From Catalinimonas niigatensis (GTDB lineage Bacteria; Bacteroidota; Bacteroidia; Cytophagales; Cyclobacteriaceae), in assembly GCF_030506285.1 (NCBI RefSeq), contig NZ_CP119422.1:5691501-5755500 (forward strand): a stretch of 64,000 nucleotides of DNA, read 5' to 3'. How positions within the stretch are numbered: the stretch's first letter is position 1; every line of letters begins with the position of its first letter. Made by a program: the position numbers and the translations under genes. The notes beneath the pieces are model-generated. The model was not told the origin of the DNA and searched no databases. It saw only the letters and a list, made by a program, of their open reading frames with translations. Below, piece by piece: positions 25,641 through 34,210 of this stretch.

Positions 25641-26323
25641 GCTTATTTACCGAAGTCCTGAGCAAACTAAAGCCTAAAAACTGGCAGCAAGGCAATCACT
25701 TCTTCCTGCTGGATTCTCACTACGTTGAGTTTGCCTATCAACCCACTGTCAATTACCCTTACGGCTCAATCGTGACCTATCAGGGCAAGTTCTACCAGCG
25801 CAATCAGGTCACTGCCGGTTACAATCCGGGCATCGCCCCAACCAACAGCAACTACTGGATTGCTGCCAATCCTGGCCGTGACCTGGGGGACTACTCAAGC
25901 CTGGCAGATCTGCAAGCTACTCACCCTGAGCCAGCTCCCGGCAGCATCGCTACCGTGGAAGATGAGGATGCTTTTTACAAGTGGGATAACGACAATCTGG
26001 AGTGGAAAGCCATCTCCGGAAGTGAGGGATTATTAGAACTCTCTATTTCTGTTCATTCAGATGATCATGTCAGCTCTCCCATTCTTTTTGTGGGTCGGAT
26101 CAAAGACATTCTTATTCATGAAGGATATGATATCAGTGCTGTGGCTTTTCAGGCGAAAACCGATGGAGGCTCCTATACCTACTTGTCAAGTACTTACGCT
26201 TTACAATCCTGGATTGATACCAATATCGTATCTGAATATTCGCTCTGGTATTTAGAAGTAGTAGCAACGTTCACGGTCAGTTATGAAGGAGAGACTTCCA
26301 TGTTGATGCAGTACAAAAAGTAA
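25637..26323 (+). CDS. Protein with chitin-binding-like (CBM5/12) module
   Basis: The protein has 228 residues. Residues about 30-75 (YPYGSIVTYQGKFYQRNQVT then NSNYWIAANPG) fit the carbohydrate-binding module 5/12 pattern common in phage tail fibres and chitinases: a first aromatic strand, Y-x-G-K-x-Y and a closing YW. A short region rich in Asp and Tyr follows (TVEDEDAFYKWDND) that often separates fibre domains. The C-terminal half is beta-rich. Probably a receptor-binding or spike protein of the element, overlapping the ATPase gene and followed after three bases by the LamG protein. Confidence 0.65.
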   Translation: MSLFTEVLSKLKPKNWQQGNHFFLLDSHYVEFAYQPTVNYPYGSIVTYQGKFYQRNQVTAGYNPGIAPTNSNYWIAANPGRDLGDYSSLADLQATHPEPAPGSIATVEDEDAFYKWDNDNLEWKAISGSEGLLELSISVHSDDHVSSPILFVGRIKDILIHEGYDISAVAFQAKTDGGSYTYLSSTYALQSWIDTNIVSEYSLWYLEVVATFTVSYEGETSMLMQYKK

Positions 26324-26326
26324 GTC

Positions 26327-29062
26327 ATGAGAATAGTCAAATCTACACCCCATAAGCTTGAAGACAGAACGGCTGGCAGTCAGATCGGCTTCAACGGACT
26401 CAATCAGTATGCTAGTGCCGGTGTGAATCCAAACATCATCCATGCTGTGGATTACTTTAAGGACTTCACCATCTGCTTTTTCTTAAGGGTAATAGAACCT
26501 CATAGTGAAAAGACAGGTAATCCCGAAAATGCCTGGCCGTGGACGATGTACCAGCGTTTTGATGCTGGATCGGTTTTCAGATACAATGGCTTTGGTATCG
26601 TCACCTCTAAATCAGGAGCACCATCGGGCAAATACAGGATGCGCTTTATCATGGGAAGGGATAGACCGTATGAGGGGTATGTGGCAGGTGAGGCGAATGC
26701 CTCTTACCATAAAGGTGCGCTCTATCATATTGCTGTTACTTACAACAGCACCAGCCTTTTCCAATTCTTTGTGAACGGTGTGAAAATGCCCATGCACCCT
26801 ACCACCAAATTAGGTTCTGGAGTGATTCAAGGCAGCATTTGGGACTATGGCCATCCTCCGTTTCTACTGGGTACTGGCCTGGACCTGCATAACATTCATG
26901 AGTACTACAGTGAAAGCAATACCTCTCATTTCATGGTCTTTAACAAGATTTTATCTCATGATGAAATTAAACCTATGGCCAAAAAAGGAAAAATACCTTC
27001 AAGTGCTAGAGGCACCTGTGTAGCGCATTATCCTTGTACCCAGCCCAATGGTCTACAAATATTTGATACTGTAGGGCAGTACAATCATAAAAAGCCTGTG
27101 TTGCTCTTTGGACAAGAGACCAATTTTTATATCCCTCATCCTGATAGAATCACAAGATTAGGGAAGAGGTACACCATTACGAATAATGCAGGTACAGCTA
27201 CGGCGATTAACCTCGATGTCAATGGCGCACTGACAGACTATGAAAATGATGATGGTGTAGTTGTGCATGTCAGATACCGCACGAATGATATCTGGTTTAT
27301 GTATGCCCGTAATGAGTCTGCCACTACTGCTTTACATACGCAAAACCTGGGCAATACTGCTGGTGAGTGGCAGGAAGCTTATTTTTACTGGAAGCATGAT
27401 TATACTATTGATGTTGCCACCAGGGCCAATGTATACCTGAATTTTACCAATGGGGGAGGCTTGGGCAGTGCCTATGCTGTAGGCAGCTATATAGAGTTTG
27501 ACTTTATTCGTATCTCAAAGCAACTCAAGCCTTTTCATGCTGATTTGGTAAACTTCACAGACCTTGAAACAGGTACATCGCTGAGTTCCTCTAATCAGGC
27601 ATGGAAGGATTTCTATCAGAATGGTAAAAATTACCTGGCTCATCATTTTCAAATCTCAAACTATTACGGCACATCTTCCGGCCATGACATTGTGTTTTCT
27701 GCTTCCAATCATGCGAATTGGGCGATAGGATCAGATGACTTTGAATACTATGCCACTTTCTCAGCCAGCAGCTATGCAAATATGTCCATGAGGCCATTCT
27801 ATAAGCCTGACACAAACTGGATAACCTTCACAGTGCACACAACGGCAGGACTAATCTTAGAAGTAAATGTGGGGAATGGGATGTATTTAGGCAAAATAGT
27901 AGCTGTTCAGCCTATTTCTGAGTTGTTTGTTCCTGGAAACATTCACACAGTCGCTTTCAAGAAAATTACCAATGATGCTGCCAACTGGAAGCTCATTCTG
28001 GATGGAAGGGAGCTAGATTTCATAGTTGAATCCAACACATTAGGAGCTACCGTTTTAAATAGTGTTGGCACTATCAGGTTTTTCAGCAATGCCGCTGCAA
28101 GCTTTACACTCAGAGCCTATGAGACTAAGTTCATCGTTGGAAACATCACAAGAGGGCATTGGCAGTGGAATAATAGAGCCGGGAGTACTGTCACTGACTT
28201 AACAGGTCATTCGGATATTACTATCAAGGTCCCAGATTCCCTAGAGTTGTATGCCGGAGGGAAATACTGGAGAGAGAATAAAAGCGATAAACCTGCATTA
28301 ATCAATGCCCTGAAATTTACAGCTGCTACTAGAACCGTAGCCCAGATCAGCACTGAGGGCAATACATTTTCCAACCAAGAGAATGTGTCTTACCTGCTCT
28401 CTTTTTATTATCCTTATACGACTTTTGGACAGGGGACAGGCGCAACAGAGTTTTTGCTTTTTCATGGCAATCTAGCCTCAGAGGCAACAGAACCCAACAA
28501 TTATGTGCTGATTGCCCTTCGGGCAGGAACCACAGAACTGCTTGTTCAAACGATGTCTACCACTTCGGGAGGGCTAAATTTTGTGACCGACGTAAAGCAT
28601 GGAAAAGGCTTTCATTCCATCGTGCTCAATCTTCCCAAACTTTCCGACATATCCACTCAAAAAGCAGTCTTGTTCTATAATGGATCAAAGGCAGGTGAAG
28701 CCTGGTACAACAATACGGATGGAAACGCCAGAATAGCTCCCGTAGACCTTTCCAGGTTCAAATACTTTGCTGTAGGCAAAAACATCAGAACAACCAATCC
28801 CCTGGATTCAGATGCTTATGTGATTCAGACAGCTTTGACGCTGGACTATCACTTCTCAGCAAGGGAAGCTTCTCAAATGCACAACAATACCTTTTTTTCT
28901 GGGCCAAAGCTAAATGAATCACGCTTTCAGGTGCTACTTGATTATAACCGAGCGATCAACACCAATTCCCTGAAAAATCATGGTATCATCGGTGGTGATG
29001 CTGCCTTGTCCGGATTTGCTGACCTAGCTGGTGCTTTAACTTCTATCAACACTTTAAGATAA
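26327..29062 (+). CDS. Large LamG/concanavalin-like adhesion protein
   Basis: The protein has 911 residues. The N-terminal part (about 15-220) has the LamG/concanavalin jelly-roll pattern (FTICFFLRV, YHIAVTYNSTSLFQFFVNGVKM, LLGTGLDL, SHFMVFNKILSHDE). Similar strand patterns appear around 400-620 and 660-860 (FSIVLNLPKL-type, VLFYNGSKAGE, KYFAVGKNI). No signal peptide and no Cys clusters are present, so a cytosolic, virion-assembled protein is more likely than a surface-secreted one. Three glycan-binding domains in one protein suit a fibre or spike that recognises the host cell surface. Confidence 0.7.
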   Translation: MRIVKSTPHKLEDRTAGSQIGFNGLNQYASAGVNPNIIHAVDYFKDFTICFFLRVIEPHSEKTGNPENAWPWTMYQRFDAGSVFRYNGFGIVTSKSGAPSGKYRMRFIMGRDRPYEGYVAGEANASYHKGALYHIAVTYNSTSLFQFFVNGVKMPMHPTTKLGSGVIQGSIWDYGHPPFLLGTGLDLHNIHEYYSESNTSHFMVFNKILSHDEIKPMAKKGKIPSSARGTCVAHYPCTQPNGLQIFDTVGQYNHKKPVLLFGQETNFYIPHPDRITRLGKRYTITNNAGTATAINLDVNGALTDYENDDGVVVHVRYRTNDIWFMYARNESATTALHTQNLGNTAGEWQEAYFYWKHDYTIDVATRANVYLNFTNGGGLGSAYAVGSYIEFDFIRISKQLKPFHADLVNFTDLETGTSLSSSNQAWKDFYQNGKNYLAHHFQISNYYGTSSGHDIVFSASNHANWAIGSDDFEYYATFSASSYANMSMRPFYKPDTNWITFTVHTTAGLILEVNVGNGMYLGKIVAVQPISELFVPGNIHTVAFKKITNDAANWKLILDGRELDFIVESNTLGATVLNSVGTIRFFSNAAASFTLRAYETKFIVGNITRGHWQWNNRAGSTVTDLTGHSDITIKVPDSLELYAGGKYWRENKSDKPALINALKFTAATRTVAQISTEGNTFSNQENVSYLLSFYYPYTTFGQGTGATEFLLFHGNLASEATEPNNYVLIALRAGTTELLVQTMSTTSGGLNFVTDVKHGKGFHSIVLNLPKLSDISTQKAVLFYNGSKAGEAWYNNTDGNARIAPVDLSRFKYFAVGKNIRTTNPLDSDAYVIQTALTLDYHFSAREASQMHNNTFFSGPKLNESRFQVLLDYNRAINTNSLKNHGIIGGDAALSGFADLAGALTSINTLR

Positions 29063-29087
29063 CATGGAAAACAAAAGAGTATAAAAA

Positions 29088-29753
29088 ATGGCATTAGATA
29101 CTATTCAATTCAGAGGAAGAGAGTATTCCTTAAGTTATACCGACAATGACTGCTACATCAGCTATGTGGATGGTGATGGTTTGACTGTAGAGTACCGCAT
29201 CATAGGTTTTCCCATAGTAGAGCCAAACGCGATATTGGTTCGCTACCAACGTAATGTAAAAAGACCTTCCGGAGAAGTGCTCCGCTCCGATACCATCTCT
29301 CAATACCGGGAATACGATGAGAGGGATATGTTTATGAAGGTAAAGAATCTGCCCGTGGAATACAGAGAGTTTGGATACAAACAATCTATCAATGGCTTGA
29401 CCAGACGCTTACCTCTCTTTGATGGTAACGAAGAGGAAAAAGGTCATATGGTCTATGATTTTGCAGGTACGCTGGTGCAACCCTTGGTTTTTGATGTGGA
29501 AGCAACACAGGAAAGCCTGGAAGGTGCTGCGGATGCTACCCTTTCTATTACGGTAGTCAATGGCACCGGACCTTTTCAGTATAGTATGGATAAAGTGAAT
29601 TGGCAAGATGAGAACTCATTCACAGGTTTAGCAGCAGGGGAATATACCGTGTATGTGAAAGATACAGCTGTGCAGTTTATTCATGTAGATGGGTTGCAAG
29701 ATCATATCAGGTATGAGAAAGTATTCATTACTACCCTTGATCCACTGTTATGA
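29088..29753 (+). CDS. Spike-associated protein with SprB-like repeat
   Basis: The protein has 221 residues. The N-terminal 150 residues are beta-rich and unknown. Residues about 150-196 read ATLSITVVNGTGPFQYSMD... and FTGLAAGEYTVYVKD, the pattern of the SprB repeat domain of Bacteroidota surface and gliding adhesins. It lies between the LamG gene and the small membrane-protein genes and overlaps the next gene by four bases. Probably part of the same receptor-binding apparatus. Confidence 0.6.
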   Translation: MALDTIQFRGREYSLSYTDNDCYISYVDGDGLTVEYRIIGFPIVEPNAILVRYQRNVKRPSGEVLRSDTISQYREYDERDMFMKVKNLPVEYREFGYKQSINGLTRRLPLFDGNEEEKGHMVYDFAGTLVQPLVFDVEATQESLEGAADATLSITVVNGTGPFQYSMDKVNWQDENSFTGLAAGEYTVYVKDTAVQFIHVDGLQDHIRYEKVFITTLDPLL

Positions 29754-30085
29754 TCCTTTTACAAGTCATTGAAGCCACCAATGCATTGCTAGAGACAAGC
29801 AAGGAGCAGGGTTTTCTGGTGTTTTTCCTTTGCTTTCTGTTGGTGGTTTTGGGTGGCTTGATTTGGTGGTACATGCAAAAATTAGAAACCAAGAACCAAG
29901 CGATTCAGGATTGTTATAAAGATCAAATCAAAGTGGAACAGTCTGTACAGAAATACGCTAGTCAGGTAGATGAAAGGCTTAGGGAAATTAACTCAGCCAT
30001 GAAAAACAATGATACTCATCTGCTAAGACAGTTGATTGCAGATTTAGGATTTTCAGTAAGAAACCAGCAAAGTAAACATGAATAA
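29750..30085 (+). CDS. Single-pass membrane protein with coiled coil
   Basis: The protein has 111 residues. One strong membrane segment (about 22-42, FLVFFLCFLLVVLGGLIWWYM) is followed by a helical charged tail (45-100) likely to form a coiled coil. It overlaps the following gene by eight bases (ATGAATAA). Size and layout resemble holin or Rz-type lysis proteins. Not recognised further. Confidence 0.6.
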   Translation: MILLQVIEATNALLETSKEQGFLVFFLCFLLVVLGGLIWWYMQKLETKNQAIQDCYKDQIKVEQSVQKYASQVDERLREINSAMKNNDTHLLRQLIADLGFSVRNQQSKHE

Positions 30086-30422
30086 ACGCATGAATAAGAG
30101 ATTAATCCTTGGTATTGCAGTCCTCATCATCGTGTGGATCACAATAACGCTTACGCTTCACAATCAGGAAAAGCAACAGGAACTGATTGGTAAAATAGAG
30201 CAGCATATCCATCAACAAGATTCCCTCATCACTTCTTTAGTCAGTGTCAATGATAAGCTGGAAACAACGCTCTCTCAGCAAGATATTTTACTTGATCATC
30301 AAAAGAACCTTATCCACGGTTACCAGCGAGCCATTGATAGCTTGTCTGTCATTATGCAGTATCTTGAGCGTAGTGACTTGTCCAAGCGTTACGGCACAAG
30401 AAAAAGACAGCCTGGTCATTGA
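30078..30422 (+). CDS. Inner-membrane spanin-like (Rz-like) protein
   Basis: The protein has 114 residues. A basic N-terminus (MNKRMNKR) precedes a membrane segment (about 9-27) and a long coiled-coil region rich in Gln/His/Leu (28-100). This is the layout of inner-membrane spanins (Rz) that span the periplasm. The second half is overlapped in the +1 frame by the next gene, just as Rz1 overlaps Rz. Length and composition are normal for the family, but there is no sequence signature, so the call rests on topology and arrangement. Confidence 0.6.
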   Translation: MNKRMNKRLILGIAVLIIVWITITLTLHNQEKQQELIGKIEQHIHQQDSLITSLVSVNDKLETTLSQQDILLDHQKNLIHGYQRAIDSLSVIMQYLERSDLSKRYGTRKRQPGH

Positions 30423-30870
30423 AAGGGTGAGCATCCCCAGATATTTATCCGGACAGATCAAACCTAGCGATGTAGTGATTGACAGGGAGACTTATCACTA
30501 TCTGCTCAAGGACCTGGACAAGTATGATGCATTCAAAAGCAGGTTTGCAGCTTTGCAAAGGCAGAATGACAGCTTGTTTATGGAATTACGACTTCAGATA
30601 GATCAGCTAGACCAACTTTATCAGAAAGCAGATCTCTTGCAAAACAAGCTACTGAATAATCAGGTGGAGCTGATCCGTACAGAAGAATCGCTTAAAGATT
30701 ATCAGGTGCGGTATGATGAATCTCTTGAGGATGCTGATCCGGAAGCAGAAAAACAAATCAGATATCGCACCCGCTTTGTCTTCCGGGATAAACAGGAAAA
30801 AAAGTGGTTTTGGATTACCTGGGGGATCTTTACATTGGTGCCTGCTGGTGTTGTGGTCCTTACAAGATAG
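30244..30870 (+). CDS. Overlapping exported protein, candidate outer spanin (Rz1-like)
   Basis: The frame is open from GTG 30244 (ATG 30250) through 30870, in the +1 frame inside the preceding gene. The likely mature start follows the hydrophobic LIACLSLCSILSVVTCPSVTAQ segment (coding bases about 30331-30396). This reads as a signal peptide whose real start may be a TTG near 30331. A Cys before PSVTAQ could be lipidated, but the lipobox is poor. The exported part has a coiled coil and ends with a membrane segment WITWGIFTLVPAGVVVL, unusual for Rz1. Start is uncertain; the overlap with the Rz-like gene is certain. Confidence 0.6.
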   Translation: MSMISWKQRSLSKIFYLIIKRTLSTVTSEPLIACLSLCSILSVVTCPSVTAQEKDSLVIERVSIPRYLSGQIKPSDVVIDRETYHYLLKDLDKYDAFKSRFAALQRQNDSLFMELRLQIDQLDQLYQKADLLQNKLLNNQVELIRTEESLKDYQVRYDESLEDADPEAEKQIRYRTRFVFRDKQEKKWFWITWGIFTLVPAGVVVLTR

Positions 30871-30937
30871 GTATAGGCTACCAATTAAGCATTAGTATCA
30901 GTCATAGGAGTGGCCACTTGTGCTGCTGAACATATAT

Positions 30938-31342
30938 TTATATTATTTCTTGAGCAATTATTTTCTTTGGTTCTTTGATCAGTATTAATGCAACGCCCAT
31001 TATGTAACCTATTATTGATGATAAGGAATAGGCTGCATAAATTTCACCTGACCAGTCGCCATTAAAAGAGTTTATTATTGAGAATTGCCCATCATTTATT
31101 ACAAAAATCAACTCGTATAAAATGATATAGAGAGTCAATCCTATAATCTTTTGTATTCTTTCTCTTAAAATTTTATTGAAAAGTAGTGCCAATAATATTC
31201 CAATTGGTAGCTGAATAACAAGGACAAGCCCCACAGTGAAAGGTGTCATTCCTACGTCTCCACCGGGTAAATTAGTATTAGTCACCCAGATCATAAAAGC
31301 TATCATTGTGAGGGCACTGTGAAAGCATAAATATTGAATCAC
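30938..31342 (-). CDS. Small polytopic membrane protein (unknown)
   Basis: The protein has 134 residues and four predicted membrane segments (about 8-24, 34-56, 64-82, 103-121). No family recognised. Its ATG is followed upstream (minus strand) by an R'-like GTTACTG (31379-31385) at the end of an attC-like site, so it may have entered as part of a cassette array. No matching R'' is seen behind it. Confidence 0.5.
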   Translation of the reverse strand: MIQYLCFHSALTMIAFMIWVTNTNLPGGDVGMTPFTVGLVLVIQLPIGILLALLFNKILRERIQKIIGLTLYIILYELIFVINDGQFSIINSFNGDWSGEIYAAYSLSSIIGYIMGVALILIKEPKKIIAQEII

Positions 31343-31378
31343 TCTTTATCTATTAAATTATATACAACAATTCGTATG

Positions 31379-31543
31379 CAGTAACGCTTCGCTATTATGA
31401 GTGGGGTTTTGAAAACACTACCATTTCCAGCCGCTCATAGCCACGCCATTTATTAAATTTATTGCTTGTGGCGGACTTTCCAATCTCCACGAAAATATCC
31501 TAATCTATAAAACCCCATTCATTCATAGAATTTGTTGTGCTCC
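31379..31543 (-). repeat. attC-like site D (minus strand)
   Basis: Read on the minus strand the order is GGAGCACAAC (31543-31534, R''), 11-base spacer, ATGAATGGGGTTTT (31522-31509), about 100-base loop, AAAACCCCACTCAT (31410-31397; one mismatch), 11-base spacer and GTTACTG (31385-31379, R'-like). Equal spacers on both sides and a 14-bp stem repeat the layout of sites A to C. The R'' pairs, with one mismatch, with GTTGTACTCC (plus 32150-32141) at the 5' side of the gene, so it closes a cassette. Confidence 0.65.
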
Positions 31544-31545
31544 TG

Positions 31546-32121
31546 TCATTTCAAAAAATAAGCTCCAGCCTCACTGTTCACATAGTAAGAAGTACATAGT
31601 GAGCTCGAAATTACGGTATTATTCTTTGCAAGTTCGTTCCAGTAGTCAGCTTCTTCCTGTTTGCTGTTGTATAAAAATAGCGTTGGGCCAGAGGCATATC
31701 CTGGTGGTGGCGGAGGCGTTTCCGTCGGGGGAATCTCTCCTTCATTTAGTTTTGGTCTTTTGGGTGTTCGGTTAACAAATTTTGTAATAGAGGTTCCAGA
31801 AAGTATCATAGGTTCTCCAAAATCAAACCTTCGCGAACATCCATCACTTAAGAGCTGTGTAACTATTATCTCTTTAATCGTTGTATCGCCTTTCAGCACA
31901 GAATCAACTTTAAAAAGGAAATCAAATCCTTGGCTTCTATTATCCCAGCTTTTCCGTACTTCAACATTATAATTCATGTTTCTGACTGCATGACCAATAA
32001 CTATGATTTCAGCCTTCTCAAAGGTCCTCTTTACTGACTCTTCATTTGTTGAAGGACATTCACAACATATTGATAGATGGATTTTAAGCGTAAGGAGCAA
32101 AAATGTCAGAATTATCCGCAT
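31546..32121 (-). CDS. Exported Cys-rich protein, NTR/TIMP-like (cassette gene)
   Basis: The protein has 191 residues. A signal peptide (about 1-18, FLLLTLKIHLSIC) is followed at once by CECPSTNEESVKRTFEKAEIIVIGHAV. That is the C-x-C-P then A-x-x-IxxG pattern of netrin-like (NTR/TIMP) domain proteins found in Bacteroidota. Further Cys residues (GCSRRF, SLCTSY) could form disulfides. A proline run separates two halves. The function is unknown; NTR domains often bind proteases. The gene is bracketed by GTTGTACTCC and GGAGCACAAC and so looks like a single-gene cassette. AT-rich. Confidence 0.65.
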   Translation of the reverse strand: MRIILTFLLLTLKIHLSICCECPSTNEESVKRTFEKAEIIVIGHAVRNMNYNVEVRKSWDNRSQGFDFLFKVDSVLKGDTTIKEIIVTQLLSDGCSRRFDFGEPMILSGTSITKFVNRTPKRPKLNEGEIPPTETPPPPPGYASGPTLFLYNSKQEEADYWNELAKNNTVISSSLCTSYYVNSEAGAYFLK

Positions 32122-32209
32122 ATGTCTGAGTTATGTCGAAGGAGTACAACATTAAAAATAAACACACTATTTTTAAGAAGCATTAAAGTCACTTATTCTA
32201 CTTCAACTT

Positions 32210-32605
32210 TCATCTTAGTATTAGGTTCATTTCAGCCAGTTCCTGCCCGATTTGATGGATACCTTCCAGAATCTTTTGTTGCTGCTTAGGAGAGGGCTTT
32301 TTCTTTCCCTGGGCATACTGGGAAAGGAGAGAAGCATTTAAACCAATCCGTTCGGCAAGTAATTTGGCATTGATGATTTTGTAGTCCTGAAAAAAGTGCT
32401 GCCAATCTATGTCAAACTGTATGTTTGAAGCATCAGCAAACATTCCTTCTTCTTCAAAATACAAGTTAACAGCTTCTACAGTATTGTTAAGCAGATCAGC
32501 TACTGTTTTTCCAGTAGTATAAATGGGGTAATTATTGGCGTAAGCTGAATAGCCGGTATTGGTTTTCTCAACAGTTACCGGTATTTTTTTTCTTAGTTTC
32601 TTCAT
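32210..32605 (-). CDS. hicB: HicB-family antitoxin with HTH
   Basis: The protein has 131 residues. The N-terminal HicB-like fold (VTVEKTNTGYSAYANNYPIYTTGKTVADLLNNTVEAV) is followed by a C-terminal helix-turn-helix (LLAERIGLNASLLSQYAQGKKKPSPKQ) that should bind the promoter. It overlaps the HicA gene by four bases, the standard toxin-first order. It would neutralise HicA and autoregulate the unit. Confidence 0.85.
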   Translation of the reverse strand: MKKLRKKIPVTVEKTNTGYSAYANNYPIYTTGKTVADLLNNTVEAVNLYFEEEGMFADASNIQFDIDWQHFFQDYKIINAKLLAERIGLNASLLSQYAQGKKKPSPKQQQKILEGIHQIGQELAEMNLILR

Positions 32606-32787
32606 TTTAAACCTGCGTCTTTAAGTATTTTCTTTTCCAGTCCCTTACCCACTTCCTGGCTACCATGATTAGGAAAAATAATAATCCCTTTTTTAGTTGG
32701 ATGCTGCATCTTCACATGAGAACCCTTTTGAGATATGGGATACCAGCCATCTTTTTTTAGAATTCTAAACAACTCTGAACACTTCAT
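32602..32787 (-). CDS. hicA: HicA-family mRNA interferase toxin
   Basis: The protein has 61 residues, the usual HicA length. The conserved region KKDGWYPISQKGSHVKMQHP carries the catalytic His (GSHVKM), and the end GLEKKILKDAGL is typical. HicA cleaves mRNA and is held by HicB, encoded next. The pair lies close to the element's integrase and may stabilise the element. Confidence 0.85.
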   Translation of the reverse strand: MKCSELFRILKKDGWYPISQKGSHVKMQHPTKKGIIIFPNHGSQEVGKGLEKKILKDAGLK

Positions 32788-32889
32788 TTAAGTAAATTTA
32801 ACAATAAAAAGTAAATAATAATTTACCTTTTGATAAAAAAGAAGGGAGTAGATCAATTACTACCCCCTCATATGATTAAAACTGTTTTT

Positions 32890-34059
32890 TTACAAATTTC
32901 TAATAGCTTCTGTTTCCTTAGCTACTTTTACAGCTGATACATCAACATAATAACTTCTCGTCATACGAGTATCAGCATGACCATACATACCGGAGATACT
33001 TTCTATACTTACACCATTCTCCTGAAGTATATTTCCAAAGGTTTTTCTACCCACATGCGTAGTCAAATGCTTATCTATTCCTACCAGAAAAGCTACCTCT
33101 TTCAGATAACGGTTGTATTGTTGATTATCCAGTTCTGGTACTTTGTAATTCCACTTGATAAGTAAGTTTTTGGCGGTAGCAAACAATGGTATCTCACATT
33201 GAGCGCCATGCACCTTTTGTCGGTCAGCAAATATCCATTCTTGAGTATCAACACCGACTCCAATCCAGGATCTATCAAAATGCATGAGTTCAGCATAACT
33301 TAAGCCAGTGAAACATTGAAAAATAAAAAGCTCTGCTACCTGGCCAAGCCTCCAACTTGCAAATTTATGATCTATGAGTCTTTGAAGCTCATCTTGGGTA
33401 AGATAGACTTTCTTTTTGCGTTCTGCTCTTCGGTACTTATAGCTATTTAAAGAGTTGAATTCAATCCACTCCTGAAGTACAGCATAGTCCATCACTGTTT
33501 TTACAAAGCCTATAATTCGGTTGCAGTAGACCTGCTTGAATTTCATCTCCGTCCTCAAATATTCATCAAGTTTTGCAAGTGTCCGTACATTTACTTCTGA
33601 ACAGAGAATTTTCATGTCCTTACGGTTAGCAAGAAAACGCTGTACATTTTTCATCTGCCTACCAAAGTTGCTGATTGTGCTGCGAGAGAGTTCAGGCTCA
33701 CGGGCTCGGTGCTGGATGTACCCTGTCATGGCTTGAATAAGAGTAGCACGTTCTTTTAACTCACCAGTGTATAGGCTTTTTACAATACTGGGAGTGCATC
33801 GTTTTCCACGACGTTCCAAATCACTATGTATGCTTATTACCTCAGCTCTTATCTCAGTGAGCTTATGATTATAAACATCCGTTAAGCGATCGTTACCCTT
33901 GATATGGCCATTCCCATGCGGGTCCCATTGTTTTGGTAAGATGAAAATACCGGTAGAAAATTCTACAGTTTTTTGGCCTTTCATTTGAAGCCTGGCATAT
34001 AACGGCGCCAATCCCGTTCTCTTAGCCTTCGCCTTGCGAACGACATAGAGAAGTTTCAT
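32890..34059 (-). CDS. IntDOT-type tyrosine integrase of the element
   Basis: The protein has 389 residues from ATG 34059; an upstream ATG at 34131 would add 24 residues before the usual MKLLYVVRKAKAK start. An arm-binding N-terminal domain, a SAM-like core and the catalytic domain are seen. The first catalytic box reads CFTGLSYAEL with Ser where most recombinases have Arg, the change known from IntDOT of conjugative transposon CTnDOT. The other residues are present: H-x-x-R in THVGRKTF, His of YGHADTRMT and the SYY tyrosine. It lies 152 bases from the tRNA-Leu 3' end and should integrate and excise the element. Confidence 0.9.
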   Translation of the reverse strand: MKLLYVVRKAKAKRTGLAPLYARLQMKGQKTVEFSTGIFILPKQWDPHGNGHIKGNDRLTDVYNHKLTEIRAEVISIHSDLERRGKRCTPSIVKSLYTGELKERATLIQAMTGYIQHRAREPELSRSTISNFGRQMKNVQRFLANRKDMKILCSEVNVRTLAKLDEYLRTEMKFKQVYCNRIIGFVKTVMDYAVLQEWIEFNSLNSYKYRRAERKKKVYLTQDELQRLIDHKFASWRLGQVAELFIFQCFTGLSYAELMHFDRSWIGVGVDTQEWIFADRQKVHGAQCEIPLFATAKNLLIKWNYKVPELDNQQYNRYLKEVAFLVGIDKHLTTHVGRKTFGNILQENGVSIESISGMYGHADTRMTRSYYVDVSAVKVAKETEAIRNL

Positions 34060-34159
34060 AATAGATTTATTTCTCTCATATTGCCCCAAAAATAGGTCAC
34101 TAGGAGGTAGTGAGGTCACTGAAAAGGTCACAGTTCACTGAATCGGGCAGGTCTTTTAG

Positions 34160-34193
34160 AAAAGAAAAAGCCCGAATGCAGGGCGTTCGGGCT
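34160..34193 (-). terminator. Rho-independent terminator after tRNA-Leu
   Basis: On the minus strand AGCCCGAA and TTCGGGCT (34169-34176 and 34186-34193) form a perfect eight-base stem, followed by a T-rich run (34160-34168). It lies between the tRNA and the integrase gene, so it would end tRNA transcription. Confidence 0.7.
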
Positions 34194-34210
34194 ATAAATT
34201 AGATTTCAAG

